64,000 bases of DNA from Sphingomonas citri (lineage in GTDB: Bacteria; Pseudomonadota; Alphaproteobacteria; Sphingomonadales; Sphingomonadaceae): NCBI RefSeq assembly GCF_019429485.1, contig NZ_JAHXZN010000001.1, forward strand, positions 1,240,001 through 1,304,000, given 5' to 3'. The notes under the pieces are model-generated. The model did no database searches. It had not been told where the DNA came from and saw only the letters and a program-made list of their open reading frames with translations. The stretch's first letter is position 1. The number at the start of each line of letters is the position of its first letter. Positions 7,709 through 15,947 of this stretch are shown piece after piece. The position numbers and the translations under genes are program-made.

Positions 7709-9795
7709 GCCGCGCCCCGCGCGACCGGGGTGGCGCGCACCAGCAGCGCGCGCTCGAACGTCGCCGTCAGCGTCGGCCGGGTGCGCGAGGCGGTGCCGAG
7801 CGAGCGGCCGGTGAAGCCGTCCACCAGCGCGTAGCTCCCCTCGCCCAGCCCGCGCAATGCGATCGGGCCGGACCAGCTATCGGCGTAGAAGGCGTAGTGA
7901 AGCACATTGTCCTTGGCGATCGCGTGCGCCTCGGGCTTGTCGAAGCCGATGTCGTACAGCCCGCCGAGATACTGCCCCTTGGGCAGCATGTGCTCGCGGT
8001 ACAGCGCCACCCACTTGCCCCACAGCGCCTCCTTGGCGGGGGTGAGGACGAACCCGCCCGGCGGCAGCTTCTCCATCGGCTTGGGCGTGTCGCGCGGCCA
8101 GGTGAACTTGGTCGAGGGGATCGCGCCGATGCCGTAAGCGGAGGCGAAGTCGTCACCGCCGTCGCTCAGCTCGACATGGTCGCCCGAATAGGGCGCGGAC
8201 GGGCCCATCAGCGCCTTGAACGTCTTGCCCTTCAGCCGGATCTGCCAGGACGACAGCGGGTCGGAGGCGGGCGTGTTGTTGGTGGCGGGCAGGTTGTGGA
8301 AGGCGAAGCTGTCGCCGCACGGGCACAGCTCGACCACGGCCTGCGGGTTGGCGGCGACCGCTTCGTCGTGGATCGCCTTCCAGAAATCCTGCAGCTTCTC
8401 GCTCGATTCCTCAGGGCGCGCGTGGCGGTGGGCGGGATTGTAGCAGGGCGCGACACCGTTGAGATGCTGGCCGTCGAGCTTGAGCCCGTCATAACCCCAG
8501 TCGGTGACGATCCGGCGCACCAGCGCGCGGAAATAGTCGACCGTCGGCTGATATGCCGGGCAGAGCGTGAAGGCGTTCCAGAAGCTGACGTTCTGCGCCG
8601 AGCCGTCGCGGTCGAGCAGCAGCATGTCGGGATGGTCGCGCAGCAGGTCGGTGCCGGGATCGACCGCGAGCGGCGCCAGCCACAGCCGCGGGCGCATGCC
8701 GTCCGCCTTGATGCGATCGGTGAAGGCGCGCATGTCGGCGTCGCCGCGCGGGAATTTGGCGGGGTTGAGCTTCCAGTCGCCCTCCGCGGTCTGCCAGCCG
8801 TCGTCGAGCACGGCCCATTCGAAGCCGAGCGCCTTGGCCTTGGGCAAGGTGCCGTAGACCTGGTCGAGCGTGAAGTCGCGCTCATAGCCCCAGGCGCACC
8901 AGATCGGCCCGTAGCTCGACTCGGGGATCGCGGGCGCCGCGACGCCGCGCTCGGCCATCAGCCGGCGATAGGCGTCGAGCGGGCGGAAATGATCGCCGGT
9001 GTGCGCCATCAGGAAAGCGGTCGGCAGCGTCAGCGTCGCGCCGGGCGCGAGCAGCGCGGGCTGGTCGCCGCTCAGCCCGATCCGGGTGGCGCCGGGCTGC
9101 GCCGCGACCGGCAGCGCGACCTGGCGCGGGCTGGTCTCGAGGTGGCCCACCGCCAGCCCGACGTCGCGCCGCCACACCACCGCCACGGGCGTCCCGCCGC
9201 CATAGTCCGAGGCGTTCATCCCCATGAAGTTGCGCTGCTCGAACCCGGGCGCGACCTTCTGCACCCAGTCGCGCCGGTCGGGATAGGAGGCACCCGCGAA
9301 GGTCCAGACGCCGTCGGCGTGCGCGGTGAGATCGTGCGTGGCGACGCGCCAGCCGGCGATCGCCAGCGGCATTGCGCCGGTGTTGCGATAGCTCACCTCA
9401 TAGAGTGCGAGGCCGGGGAAGGCGTCGAGGAAGGTCACCGCCACCATCTGCTCGACCCGCCCGCCCGCAGTGGCGCGCAGCACGTGGCGCCGCCCCCTGC
9501 CGTGCGGCCCGGCGGCGGACTCCTCGCGATGGTCGAGCAGCAGGAAGCTGCCGAGCGGCGCCGCGCCCGCCAGGAACAATGCCTCGGGCTGCGCACGCGG
9601 CGTGATCACCTGGCCGCGATGCGCGACCGTGGCGCGCATCGCGCGGTCATAGTCGATCGTCAGCGTGCCGTCGCTCAGCCGCACGCCCGCGGGCGCGGCC
9701 GCCCACACCGCGCCGCCGAGCTCGGGGAGCGCCACCGCCGCGCCGCCGACGAGCAGGCGGGCGAGCATCGATCGGCGCGTGGCGGTGAACGGCAT
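7705..9795 (-). CDS. GH36-like alpha-galactosidase, exported
   Basis: Glycosidase of 696 residues with a Tat-like N-terminus (ATRRSMLARLLVGGAAVALP). An N-terminal beta-sandwich (about 35-290) precedes a barrel with WCAWGYERDFT, WAVLDDGWQT, RLWLAPLAVDP and the nucleophile motif GYDGLKLDGQHLN; VELCPCGDSFAFHNLP follows in the acid/base region. This order fits clan GH-D family GH36, which acts on alpha-galactosides and in some clades on alpha-GalNAc. The start is supported by AGGAGAG a short distance upstream. It is the first gene of the minus-strand run and is divergent from the amidohydrolase. With the GH27 enzyme it gives the locus two distinct alpha-galactosidase-type enzymes, which suggests more than one linkage or an alpha-Gal plus alpha-GalNAc substrate. 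Confidence 0.85.
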   Translation of the reverse strand: MPFTATRRSMLARLLVGGAAVALPELGGAVWAAAPAGVRLSDGTLTIDYDRAMRATVAHRGQVITPRAQPEALFLAGAAPLGSFLLLDHREESAAGPHGRGRRHVLRATAGGRVEQMVAVTFLDAFPGLALYEVSYRNTGAMPLAIAGWRVATHDLTAHADGVWTFAGASYPDRRDWVQKVAPGFEQRNFMGMNASDYGGGTPVAVVWRRDVGLAVGHLETSPRQVALPVAAQPGATRIGLSGDQPALLAPGATLTLPTAFLMAHTGDHFRPLDAYRRLMAERGVAAPAIPESSYGPIWCAWGYERDFTLDQVYGTLPKAKALGFEWAVLDDGWQTAEGDWKLNPAKFPRGDADMRAFTDRIKADGMRPRLWLAPLAVDPGTDLLRDHPDMLLLDRDGSAQNVSFWNAFTLCPAYQPTVDYFRALVRRIVTDWGYDGLKLDGQHLNGVAPCYNPAHRHARPEESSEKLQDFWKAIHDEAVAANPQAVVELCPCGDSFAFHNLPATNNTPASDPLSSWQIRLKGKTFKALMGPSAPYSGDHVELSDGGDDFASAYGIGAIPSTKFTWPRDTPKPMEKLPPGGFVLTPAKEALWGKWVALYREHMLPKGQYLGGLYDIGFDKPEAHAIAKDNVLHYAFYADSWSGPIALRGLGEGSYALVDGFTGRSLGTASRTRPTLTATFERALLVRATPVARGAA

Positions 9796-9861
9796 CGCTG
9801 ACTCTCTCCTGTGCGGCTCGCAGGCCAGTGAGAAAGAGCTTGCACCAACGCGGACGGGCGC

Positions 9862-9905
9862 GCAAACGAAAACCGCAACATCAACGCGCGTTTTCTTTCG
9901 TTACG
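9862..9905. promoter_or_regulatory. Divergent control region between GH36 and amidohydrolase with two TTTCG boxes
   Basis: The gap between the divergent starts (9795 and 9925) carries AACGAAAACCGC at about 9865-9876 and TTTTCTTTCGTTAC at 9891-9904. The two share the TTTTC/TTTCGTT core in opposite orientation and echo the AgaR-like boxes elsewhere in the locus. The second box ends only about 20 bases before the amidohydrolase ATG, so it more plausibly controls the GH36 side or blocks elongation. No clear -35/-10 pair is visible. Confidence 0.35.
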
Positions 9906-9924
9906 CGCGAGTGGGAGAGAGACG

Positions 9925-11010
9925 ATGAGCCTGATCGCGGCCCTGCTGATGGCGAGCGCGGCGACGCCCTCGGCGCATTACACCGAGGCCGATTTCGCGC
10001 GCGTCGCCAAGTTCGACTCGCACTTCCACGCCAACGTCGAGGACCCGCGCTTCCTCGCTTTGGCCAAGCGCGATCGCTTCGAGGTGCTGTCGATCAACGT
10101 CGACTATCCCGACTTTCCCCCGCTCGCGCGCCAGGCCGCGATCGCGCGCACGATGCGCGCCGCCGACCCGGCGCACTTCCGCTACGCCACCACCTTCTCG
10201 ATGGCGGGCTTCGGCACACCGGGCTGGACCGAGCGCACGATCGCGCAGCTCGACCAGGCCTTCGCGCGCGGCGCGATCGCGGTGAAGGTGTGGAAGAACA
10301 TCGGGATGGTCGCCAAGGACGCGAGCGGCAAGCGCGTCTTCCTCGACGACCCGCGGCTCGACGGCGTGATGACGCATCTCGAGCAGCGCGGCATCCCGCT
10401 GATCGCGCACCAGGCCGAGCCCAAGAACTGCTGGCTCCCGCTCGACCAGATGACCACCGACAACGACCGCGAATATTTCAAGGCGCACCCGGAATATTAC
10501 ATGTACCTCCACCCCGAGGAGCCGAGCTACGAGGCGTTGATGGCGGCGCGCGATCGCTTCGTCGCGCGGCACCCGAAGCTGGCGTTCGACGGCGCGCACA
10601 TGGCCAGCCTCGAGTGGAGCGTCGACGAGCTGGCGCGCTTCTTCGACCGTTACCCCAATACCGTGGTCGACCTTGCCGCGCGCCTGTCCAACCTGCAGGT
10701 CCAGTCGAACGCCGATCTCGCGAAGGTGCGCGCCTTCTTCATCAAGTACCAGGACCGCATCCTCTACGGCACAGACCTCACCGACAGCCCGCCCGACCCC
10801 GCGGCGCGCGCGCAGAACCCCCCTGCGACCAGCGACTTCCCCAAGGAGGCCGACCGCGTCTGGCGCGCCGACTGGCGCTATCTCGCGACGCCGCTGCCGC
10901 AGCGCGTCGACGCCATCGGCGCCGACGCCAAGGGGCTCAACCTGCCGCGCGCGGTGATCGACAAGATCTACTGGGGCAACGCGCGGCGGTTCTTCCACCT
11001 GGCGGGGTGA
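9925..11010 (+). CDS. Amidohydrolase (Amidohydro_2 family), probably exported
   Basis: Metal-dependent hydrolase of 361 residues. After a short hydrophobic N-terminus (MSLIAALLMASAATPS) comes the metal-binding HxH in KFDSHFHAN. A candidate ligand Lys sits in VKVWKNIGM, a His in LIAHQAEPKN, another His in FDGAHMASLEW, and an Asp in YGTDLTD. This order fits the amidohydrolase-related barrel family rather than NagA/AgaA-type deacetylases. It is the only plus-strand gene in the catabolic half of the locus and shares a control region with GH36. Substrate unknown. Because a GalNAc-6-phosphate deacetylase is missing from the window, a role in removing an acyl group from a sugar is a tempting but unproven idea. 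Confidence 0.8.
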   Translation: MSLIAALLMASAATPSAHYTEADFARVAKFDSHFHANVEDPRFLALAKRDRFEVLSINVDYPDFPPLARQAAIARTMRAADPAHFRYATTFSMAGFGTPGWTERTIAQLDQAFARGAIAVKVWKNIGMVAKDASGKRVFLDDPRLDGVMTHLEQRGIPLIAHQAEPKNCWLPLDQMTTDNDREYFKAHPEYYMYLHPEEPSYEALMAARDRFVARHPKLAFDGAHMASLEWSVDELARFFDRYPNTVVDLAARLSNLQVQSNADLAKVRAFFIKYQDRILYGTDLTDSPPDPAARAQNPPATSDFPKEADRVWRADWRYLATPLPQRVDAIGADAKGLNLPRAVIDKIYWGNARRFFHLAG

Positions 11011-11058
11011 GGTGTTGGGGCGGAGGCACGTGCTTCAGCCTCCCCCACACGCTTAGCC

Positions 11059-11154
11059 CGTCATCCCGGACCTGTTCCGGGATCCAGGCCACCGCGAGAG
11101 CAACGCAGGTGGAACAAGCGGCACCGTGGATCCCGGAACAAGTCCGGGATGACG
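11059..11154. repeat. Inverted repeat with CGTCATCCCGGAC arms (REP-like intergenic element)
   Basis: The left arm at 11059-11086 starts CGTCATCCCGGACCTG; the right arm at 11127-11154 is its reverse complement with one mismatch over 28 bases. The 40-base middle is unpaired. Arms with this sequence are a familiar dispersed repeat in sphingomonad intergenic regions, from general knowledge of these genomes. It may also serve as a terminator for the amidohydrolase gene, which ends 48 bases upstream. Confidence 0.8.
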
Positions 11155-11193
11155 GAGGGAAGGGAAAGGGAGCGGCTCGCTTCAAACCCTCAC

Positions 11194-11213
11194 GCTCCTG
11201 CGCACGCAGGAGC
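11194..11213. repeat. Short palindrome, CTCCTGCG core
   Basis: GCTCCTGCG (11194-11202) pairs perfectly with CGCAGGAGC (11205-11213) around a two-base centre. The core TCCTGCG..CGCAGGA is the same as in the longer palindrome at 11243-11272, so the two look like copies of one small repeat family placed about 50 bases apart. Confidence 0.7.
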
Positions 11214-11242
11214 CCAGAGTCTCGGGCGACGACCCGTGTGGC

Positions 11243-11272
11243 CCCGTGTTCCTGCGTGCGCAGGAACACGGG
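11243..11272. repeat. Perfect 14-base palindrome, GTTCCTGCG core
   Basis: CCCGTGTTCCTGCG (11243-11256) and CGCAGGAACACGGG (11259-11272) are exact reverse complements separated by two bases. It lies between convergent genes and could stop transcription in both directions, although no T-run follows. Its core matches the shorter palindrome at 11194-11213. Confidence 0.75.
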
Positions 11273-11285
11273 CGCGCTCACCACC

Positions 11286-11311
11286 GCCGTCTCCGCATCC
11301 GCGGAGACGGC
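11286..11311 (-). terminator. GC-rich hairpin just downstream of the DeoR-family gene
   Basis: GCCGTCTCCGC and GCGGAGACGGC form an 11-base perfect stem around a four-base ATCC loop. It starts five bases beyond the stop codon of the minus-strand regulator (11317). No T-tract is present, so the terminator role is inferred from stem strength and position. Confidence 0.5.
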
Positions 11312-11316
11312 CCCCA

Positions 11317-12096
11317 TCACGCCACGTGCAGGCGGAACCCCAGCCGCTCGGCCGCGGCCTGCAATCCCTCGGACGCGCTGGCGTCGGTGACGAGGTCGTC
11401 GATCTCGGCGACGTTGAGGATGCGGTGCAGACACACGCGGCCGAACTTGGACTGGTCGGTCACCGCGATCACCTGTTGCGCGGCGCGCACCATCTTGCGG
11501 TTGAGCATCGCCTCGGGCTCGTAGTGCGTTGTGATGCCGCGCTCGAGATCGAAACCGTCGACGCCGAGGAACAGCTTGTCGACGTGCAGGTCGTCGAGCG
11601 CGGCCTCGGTCTGCGCGCCGTAGAAGGCGCGGTTGCGCCGGCGCAGCGCGCCGCCCAGCATCACCACGCGGATCCGCTCCTTGCGCGCCAGCGCGCAGAG
11701 GATGTCGAGGTCGTTGGTGAGGACGGTAATCTCCTCGTCGTCGGGCAGATGGTGCGCGATCTGGAGCGTCGTCGTGCCCGAATCGAGCACCACCGACTCG
11801 CCCGGCCGCACCATCGCCGCCGCCAGCGCGCCGATCCGCGCCTTCTCGTCGACGTGCGCCGCGCGTTTCGCTTCCACCGCCGGCTCGGCGATCACGTTCA
11901 CCGCGTCCGCCACGATCGCACCGCCATAGGAACGCTCGGCCACGCCGCGTTTGGCGAGGAAGTGCAGGTCCTTGCGGATCGTCTGCATCGACACGCCGAA
12001 GCGCTCTGCGAGCGGTGCGACCTGCACGCTGCCGCGCTCGCGCACCATCGCGCTGATCTGCTGCCGTCTGCCGCTCGTGTCCCGTACCGTGGACAT
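11317..12096 (-). CDS. DeoR-family (AgaR-like) transcriptional repressor
   Basis: Regulator of 259 residues. An N-terminal winged helix-turn-helix (about 8-60: RRQQISAMVRERGSVQV, LAERFGVSMQTIRKDLHFL) is followed by the DeoR effector domain with SVVLDSGTTTLQIAHHLP, TNDLDILCAL, VVMLGG and KLFLGVDGFDLERGITTH. That domain resembles sugar-phosphate isomerases and senses phosphorylated sugars. The ATG at 12096 was chosen because GGGAGGA lies just upstream; an ATG at 12117 has no good site. It is divergent from the TBDR at 12252 and lies among genes for GalNAc/galactosamine breakdown, so I infer an AgaR role. The TTTC-rich boxes at 1131-1150 and 12161-12180 are its likely operators. Confidence 0.88.
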   Translation of the reverse strand: MSTVRDTSGRRQQISAMVRERGSVQVAPLAERFGVSMQTIRKDLHFLAKRGVAERSYGGAIVADAVNVIAEPAVEAKRAAHVDEKARIGALAAAMVRPGESVVLDSGTTTLQIAHHLPDDEEITVLTNDLDILCALARKERIRVVMLGGALRRRNRAFYGAQTEAALDDLHVDKLFLGVDGFDLERGITTHYEPEAMLNRKMVRAAQQVIAVTDQSKFGRVCLHRILNVAEIDDLVTDASASEGLQAAAERLGFRLHVA

Positions 12097-12160
12097 CGCA
12101 TCCTCCCGTTCGCGCACCGGCTTACCAGCCGTGACCGACGGCTACAATGCTCCCACTAGG

Positions 12161-12206
12161 TTTCGTTTCTTTTCTATTTGACAGTATTGCTACGCTCACG
12201 ATAGCA
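12161..12206 (+). promoter_or_regulatory. Promoter and AgaR-like box of the TBDR at 12252
   Basis: TTTCGTTTCTTTTCTATTTG (12161-12180) fits the published E. coli AgaR consensus core at most positions. Its last TTG forms the start of a -35 TTGACA (12178-12183). A 17-base spacer and ATAGCA (12201-12206) follow. The start codon is 46 bases further on with GGGAGAG as ribosome site. The promoter at 1105-1150 has the same box, the same overlap with the -35 and the same spacer length. The position, overlapping -35, suits a repressor. Confidence 0.6.
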
Positions 12207-12251
12207 AGTCGCAACGTTTCGCACCGGGTGCGGGGAAGAGGGAGAGTGGCG

Positions 12252-15170
12252 ATGACGCAGCTGCAGCACGGGCGCGGCAAGATCCTGGCCGGCGCGAGCC
12301 TGGCCGCCCTGCTCGTCGCCGGCCAGGCCGCGGCGCAGGACGCCACTGCCCCCGTCGACGGCACGCAGCAGTCCTCGACCGCCTCGCCCGACCCGCAGGC
12401 GGTGCTGTCCGACCCCTCGCAGCAGCCCGGTGAGACCGGGCAGCCCGACGGCCCCGTTACCACCGGCGGCGACATCGTCGTGCGCGGCGTCCGCGGCAGC
12501 CTGCTCCGCTCGATCCAGGCCAAGCGCAACGCCGACACGATCGTCGACGCCATCTCCTCCGAGGAGCTCGGCAAGTTTCCCAACCGCAACGTCGCCGAGG
12601 CACTCGCCAACATCCCGGGCGTGACGGTGGGGCGCGACGGCCGCGGCGAAGGCCGCGACATCACCGTGCGCGGGCTCGGCTCCAACTTCGCGATCACCAC
12701 GCTCAACGGCCGCATCCTGCCGACCGACGGCACCGACCGCTCGTTCCAGTTCGACGTGCTGCCGTCCGAGATCATCTCGGGCGCCGAGGTGAAGAAAGCG
12801 GTGCGCGCGTCCGAGCTCGAAGGCAGCATCGGCGGCAACGTCGACCTGCGCACCGCGCGACCGCTCGACCGACCCGGCTTCCACGCCTCCGCCGCGCTGG
12901 AGGGCCAGTATAACGACCTTGTCGACAAGGGCGGCTACAAGGCCAGCGGCGTCGTCAGCACCACCTTCGCCGACGACACGATGGGGTTGCTGGTCGGCGC
13001 CAGCTACAACAAGTATAAGTTCCGTACCGACAATCTCGGCGAATATTCGATCACCGACGGGACCGAGGCGGGCTATGGCATCGACTTCAACCGCGACGGG
13101 AAGGTCGATCCGAACGCCGCCGGGCCGGCCTATATCTGGCCGGATTACTACAGCGTCGGCTATGTCACCGGCGAGCGCGAGCGGATCGGCGCGGCGGGCG
13201 CGTTCCAGTGGAAGCCGTCGAGCCGCGTCGAGCTGACCATCGACGGCGTCTACAGCCATTTCGACGTCACCCAGCACAATTACCGCTCGTCCAACTACCT
13301 CAACCCGCTCGGTGACGACGGCTCGCCGCGCTGGGACACGGCGTCCATCTCGGTCGACCGCAACAACGTGGTCACCGGCTTCGCCATCAACGACCTCGTC
13401 TCCGAGGTGCTGACCACCGACGAGCCGCGGCAGAGCCAGACCTATCAGATCGGCGGCCGGATCGACTGGCGTCCGGTCGACCAGCTCAAGCTCGCCTTCG
13501 ACGGCTATTACGGCAAGGCCACCAACAATACCGGCGGTCGCAACCGCTTCGTTGTCGCGGGCGTCCCCGGCGCCGCCGCGACCTTCGCGACGCGCGACAA
13601 CGGCCTGCCCGATCTCGCGATCACGCTACCCGGCGGTCGGACGATCGATCAGGCCACCAACGACGACTATCGCGCGCACTATATCGGCATCCAGGGCCAG
13701 GACGTCTCGGACGAGATCAAGAGCGCCAAGGTCGACGGCGAGTATCGCATCAACAACGGCGCATTCAAGGCGATCAGCTTCGGCGCCGCCTGGACCGACC
13801 GCCGCAAGAACGTCACCACCGTCGACAACCAGTACACGACGTCATGCAACTATTGCGGCTATCCCTTCACCTTCGGGCAGATCGGCGCCGACGTGGTGCG
13901 CCCCGGGCAGGCCAACATTCTCGACAAGCTGCCGGGCAACTTCCCGCGCAACTTCCCGACCTTCGACATCGACACCTATCTCGCCGCGCTGCCCAGGGCC
14001 GACAACAACCCGGCGGTGCTCAACCCCAACAGCTGCCTCGATGCGAGCGGCGCGACGATCGAGGGATGCGCGCTGTCGCCCTATCCCGCGGGCTACTCGA
14101 CCCAGATCATCCAGGACGACCTGCCCGCCTCCTACCGCATCCGCGAGCGCACCTGGGCGGGCTACGTCCAGTTCAACCTCGCCGGCGAGCGCTGGCGCGC
14201 CGACATCGGCGGGCGACTGGTCGCCACCAAGGTGTCGTCGGTGGGCTATGGCGCCTCGATCGCGACGATCATCCCGCGCGCCGGCACGCAGGACAATGCG
14301 GTCGCCTTCAACGAGGTCGAGCCGATCACGGGCGGCGGCGACTATCTGCGGCTGCTGCCCGCGGCGAACTTCGCCTATGATCTCGCGGACGGGCTGCGCG
14401 TGCGACTCGCGGCGTCGCAGGCGATCTCGCGCCCGACCTTCGCCGAGCTGTCCCCGGCCAAGGACGCCACCTCGGCGCAGTCGGGCACCTATATCATCTA
14501 CGACGCGGGCAACCCGAACCTAAAGCCGACCGAGGCCAACCAGCTCGACCTGTCGCTCGAATATTACCCGTCCAATCGCCTCGCGCTGACCGCCGCGGCC
14601 TTCTACAAGCATATCACCAACTTCGTCTCGACCGTGCCGGTCGATGTGGTGGTCACGCCGACCGCGCAGCCTGCCAACCAGCAACAGAATTTCGACTTCG
14701 TCGAGTATCAGGTGCGCAACGGCGACAGCGCCGACGTCTACGGCGTCGAGGTCGGCGGGCAGTATTTCCTCGACAACGGCTTCGGCGTGCAGGCGAACCT
14801 CACCTACAATCGCTCGCGCGCGACATCCGGCGACGTCACCACCGACCTGCCCGGCGCGATCCCCTTCTCGGCCAACGGCAAATTGTTCTATGAGAACCAC
14901 GGGATCGGCGCACAGGTGTCGTACAGCTTCCAGTCGCGCTTCACCTACGCGCAGTCGGGCAACCTCGCCTATCTGCCGGTGAAGGAGGATCCGTACCACG
15001 AGGTCTCGGCGACCCTGTCCTATGACCTGAGCAGCCACCTCACTGTCTACGCGCAGGGCTCGAACCTGCTCGGCCAAGCGGTGAAGCGCTTCAACGACCT
15101 ACGCAACGTGCCCAACTTCTACGAATATTCGGGTCGGGCCTTCTTCTTCGGAGTGCGCGGCCGGTTGTAA
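12252..15170 (+). CDS. TonB-dependent receptor (oligosaccharide type)
   Basis: Outer-membrane receptor of 972 residues. Signal peptide MTQLQHGRGKILAGASLAALLVAGQAAAQ, then an acidic linker, the plug (GGDIVVRGVRGSLLRSIQAKR, ELGKFPNRNVAEALANIPGV, DITVRGLGSNFAITTLNG), and a long barrel ending FFFGVRGRL with a terminal aromatic/Leu pattern expected for outer-membrane insertion. The ATG at 12252 follows GGGAGAG and starts the signal peptide, which rules out the longer upstream frame. It is divergent from the AgaR-like repressor and carries a matching promoter box. It probably imports the glycan attacked by the GH27 and GH36 enzymes. The truncated receptor at 1-904 has a different plug sequence, so the two are paralogues, not recent duplicates. 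Confidence 0.94.
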   Translation: MTQLQHGRGKILAGASLAALLVAGQAAAQDATAPVDGTQQSSTASPDPQAVLSDPSQQPGETGQPDGPVTTGGDIVVRGVRGSLLRSIQAKRNADTIVDAISSEELGKFPNRNVAEALANIPGVTVGRDGRGEGRDITVRGLGSNFAITTLNGRILPTDGTDRSFQFDVLPSEIISGAEVKKAVRASELEGSIGGNVDLRTARPLDRPGFHASAALEGQYNDLVDKGGYKASGVVSTTFADDTMGLLVGASYNKYKFRTDNLGEYSITDGTEAGYGIDFNRDGKVDPNAAGPAYIWPDYYSVGYVTGERERIGAAGAFQWKPSSRVELTIDGVYSHFDVTQHNYRSSNYLNPLGDDGSPRWDTASISVDRNNVVTGFAINDLVSEVLTTDEPRQSQTYQIGGRIDWRPVDQLKLAFDGYYGKATNNTGGRNRFVVAGVPGAAATFATRDNGLPDLAITLPGGRTIDQATNDDYRAHYIGIQGQDVSDEIKSAKVDGEYRINNGAFKAISFGAAWTDRRKNVTTVDNQYTTSCNYCGYPFTFGQIGADVVRPGQANILDKLPGNFPRNFPTFDIDTYLAALPRADNNPAVLNPNSCLDASGATIEGCALSPYPAGYSTQIIQDDLPASYRIRERTWAGYVQFNLAGERWRADIGGRLVATKVSSVGYGASIATIIPRAGTQDNAVAFNEVEPITGGGDYLRLLPAANFAYDLADGLRVRLAASQAISRPTFAELSPAKDATSAQSGTYIIYDAGNPNLKPTEANQLDLSLEYYPSNRLALTAAAFYKHITNFVSTVPVDVVVTPTAQPANQQQNFDFVEYQVRNGDSADVYGVEVGGQYFLDNGFGVQANLTYNRSRATSGDVTTDLPGAIPFSANGKLFYENHGIGAQVSYSFQSRFTYAQSGNLAYLPVKEDPYHEVSATLSYDLSSHLTVYAQGSNLLGQAVKRFNDLRNVPNFYEYSGRAFFFGVRGRL

Positions 15171-15304
15171 TCGCGTGACACGACAGGCGGGCGCGCATCG
15201 GGACGGATATCGGTCGGCCGCATCGGCTTGCCTGGTCGGTCGGGCTCGCCGCGCCCGTGCACGCGCCAGGAGACATCGCCCCGGCCGAGCGATAAGGGCG
15301 CCGG

Positions 15305-15886
15305 ATGAGCCGGCTGTTGCTGTTCAACAAACCCTTCGGGGTCCTGTCCCAGTTCACCGACCGCGGATCGCCGACGGCTCGGTCGACGCTCTCGGACTTC
15401 ATCGACGCGAAGGGGGTCTATCCCGCCGGGCGGCTCGATCGCGACAGTGAGGGCCTGCTGCTGCTATGCGACGACGGCCGGCTACAGGCGCGCATCGCCG
15501 ATCCACGCTTCAAGATGCCCAAGACCTATCTCGTCCAGGTCGAAGGCGATCCGCGGGAGCCGGACCTGGCGCGCCTGCGGCAGGGCGTCAGGCTCAAGGA
15601 TGGCATGACCCTTCCCGCCGAGGTCGATCGCATCGATGCGCCGGAGCTGTGGCCGCGCGATCCGCCGATCCGCCGGCGCGCGACCATCCCCGACAGCTGG
15701 CTGAGGCTCACCATCCGTGAAGGGCGTAACCGGCAGGTACGCCGCATGACCGCGGCGGTCGGGTTGCCCACGCTGAGGCTGGTCCGCTGGTCGATCGGCG
15801 ACTGGTCGCTCGCCGGGATCGCGCCGGGTGAGTTCGAGGTGTTCTCGGGACCGAGCGCGCTCGCCAACGGCCGGACCGAGTCATGA
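15305..15886 (+). CDS. 23S rRNA pseudouridine synthase, RluE/RsuA family
   Basis: Cytoplasmic rRNA-modifying enzyme of 193 residues. The start LLLFNKPFGVLSQFTD and the catalytic motif GRLDRDSEGLLLLCDDG (Asp in GRLDRD is the nucleophile) are diagnostic, and REGRNRQVRRM near the C-terminus is the third conserved motif. There is no N-terminal S4 domain, and the short length fits RluE (pseudouridine 2457 of 23S rRNA) better than RsuA or RluB. It sits on the plus strand 62 bases before rlmJ, so two unrelated 23S rRNA modifiers lie together between two sugar loci. Confidence 0.88.
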   Translation: MSRLLLFNKPFGVLSQFTDRGSPTARSTLSDFIDAKGVYPAGRLDRDSEGLLLLCDDGRLQARIADPRFKMPKTYLVQVEGDPREPDLARLRQGVRLKDGMTLPAEVDRIDAPELWPRDPPIRRRATIPDSWLRLTIREGRNRQVRRMTAAVGLPTLRLVRWSIGDWSLAGIAPGEFEVFSGPSALANGRTES

Positions 15887-15947
15887 CGGTGCGCGCCAGG
15901 AGAACGGAGGCCCATACAAGGGCAGGTCAGCGGGGCTCAGATAGAAG

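Larger units (their letters stand above)
11011..11316. other. 306-base convergent intergenic region filled with inverted repeats
   Basis: The gap between the convergent amidohydrolase and DeoR-type genes holds no gene. It contains one long inverted repeat with an insert (11059-11154), two short near-perfect palindromes with a related core (11194-11213 and 11243-11272), and a GC-rich hairpin next to the regulator's stop codon (11286-11311). Each is listed separately. Confidence 0.8.

Noticed and set aside
9925..11010. Calling the amidohydrolase AgaA/NagA (GalNAc-6-phosphate deacetylase)
   Set aside because: It has the Amidohydro_2 motif order and an export-like leader, not the NagA fold signature; a phosphorylated cytoplasmic substrate would not fit.
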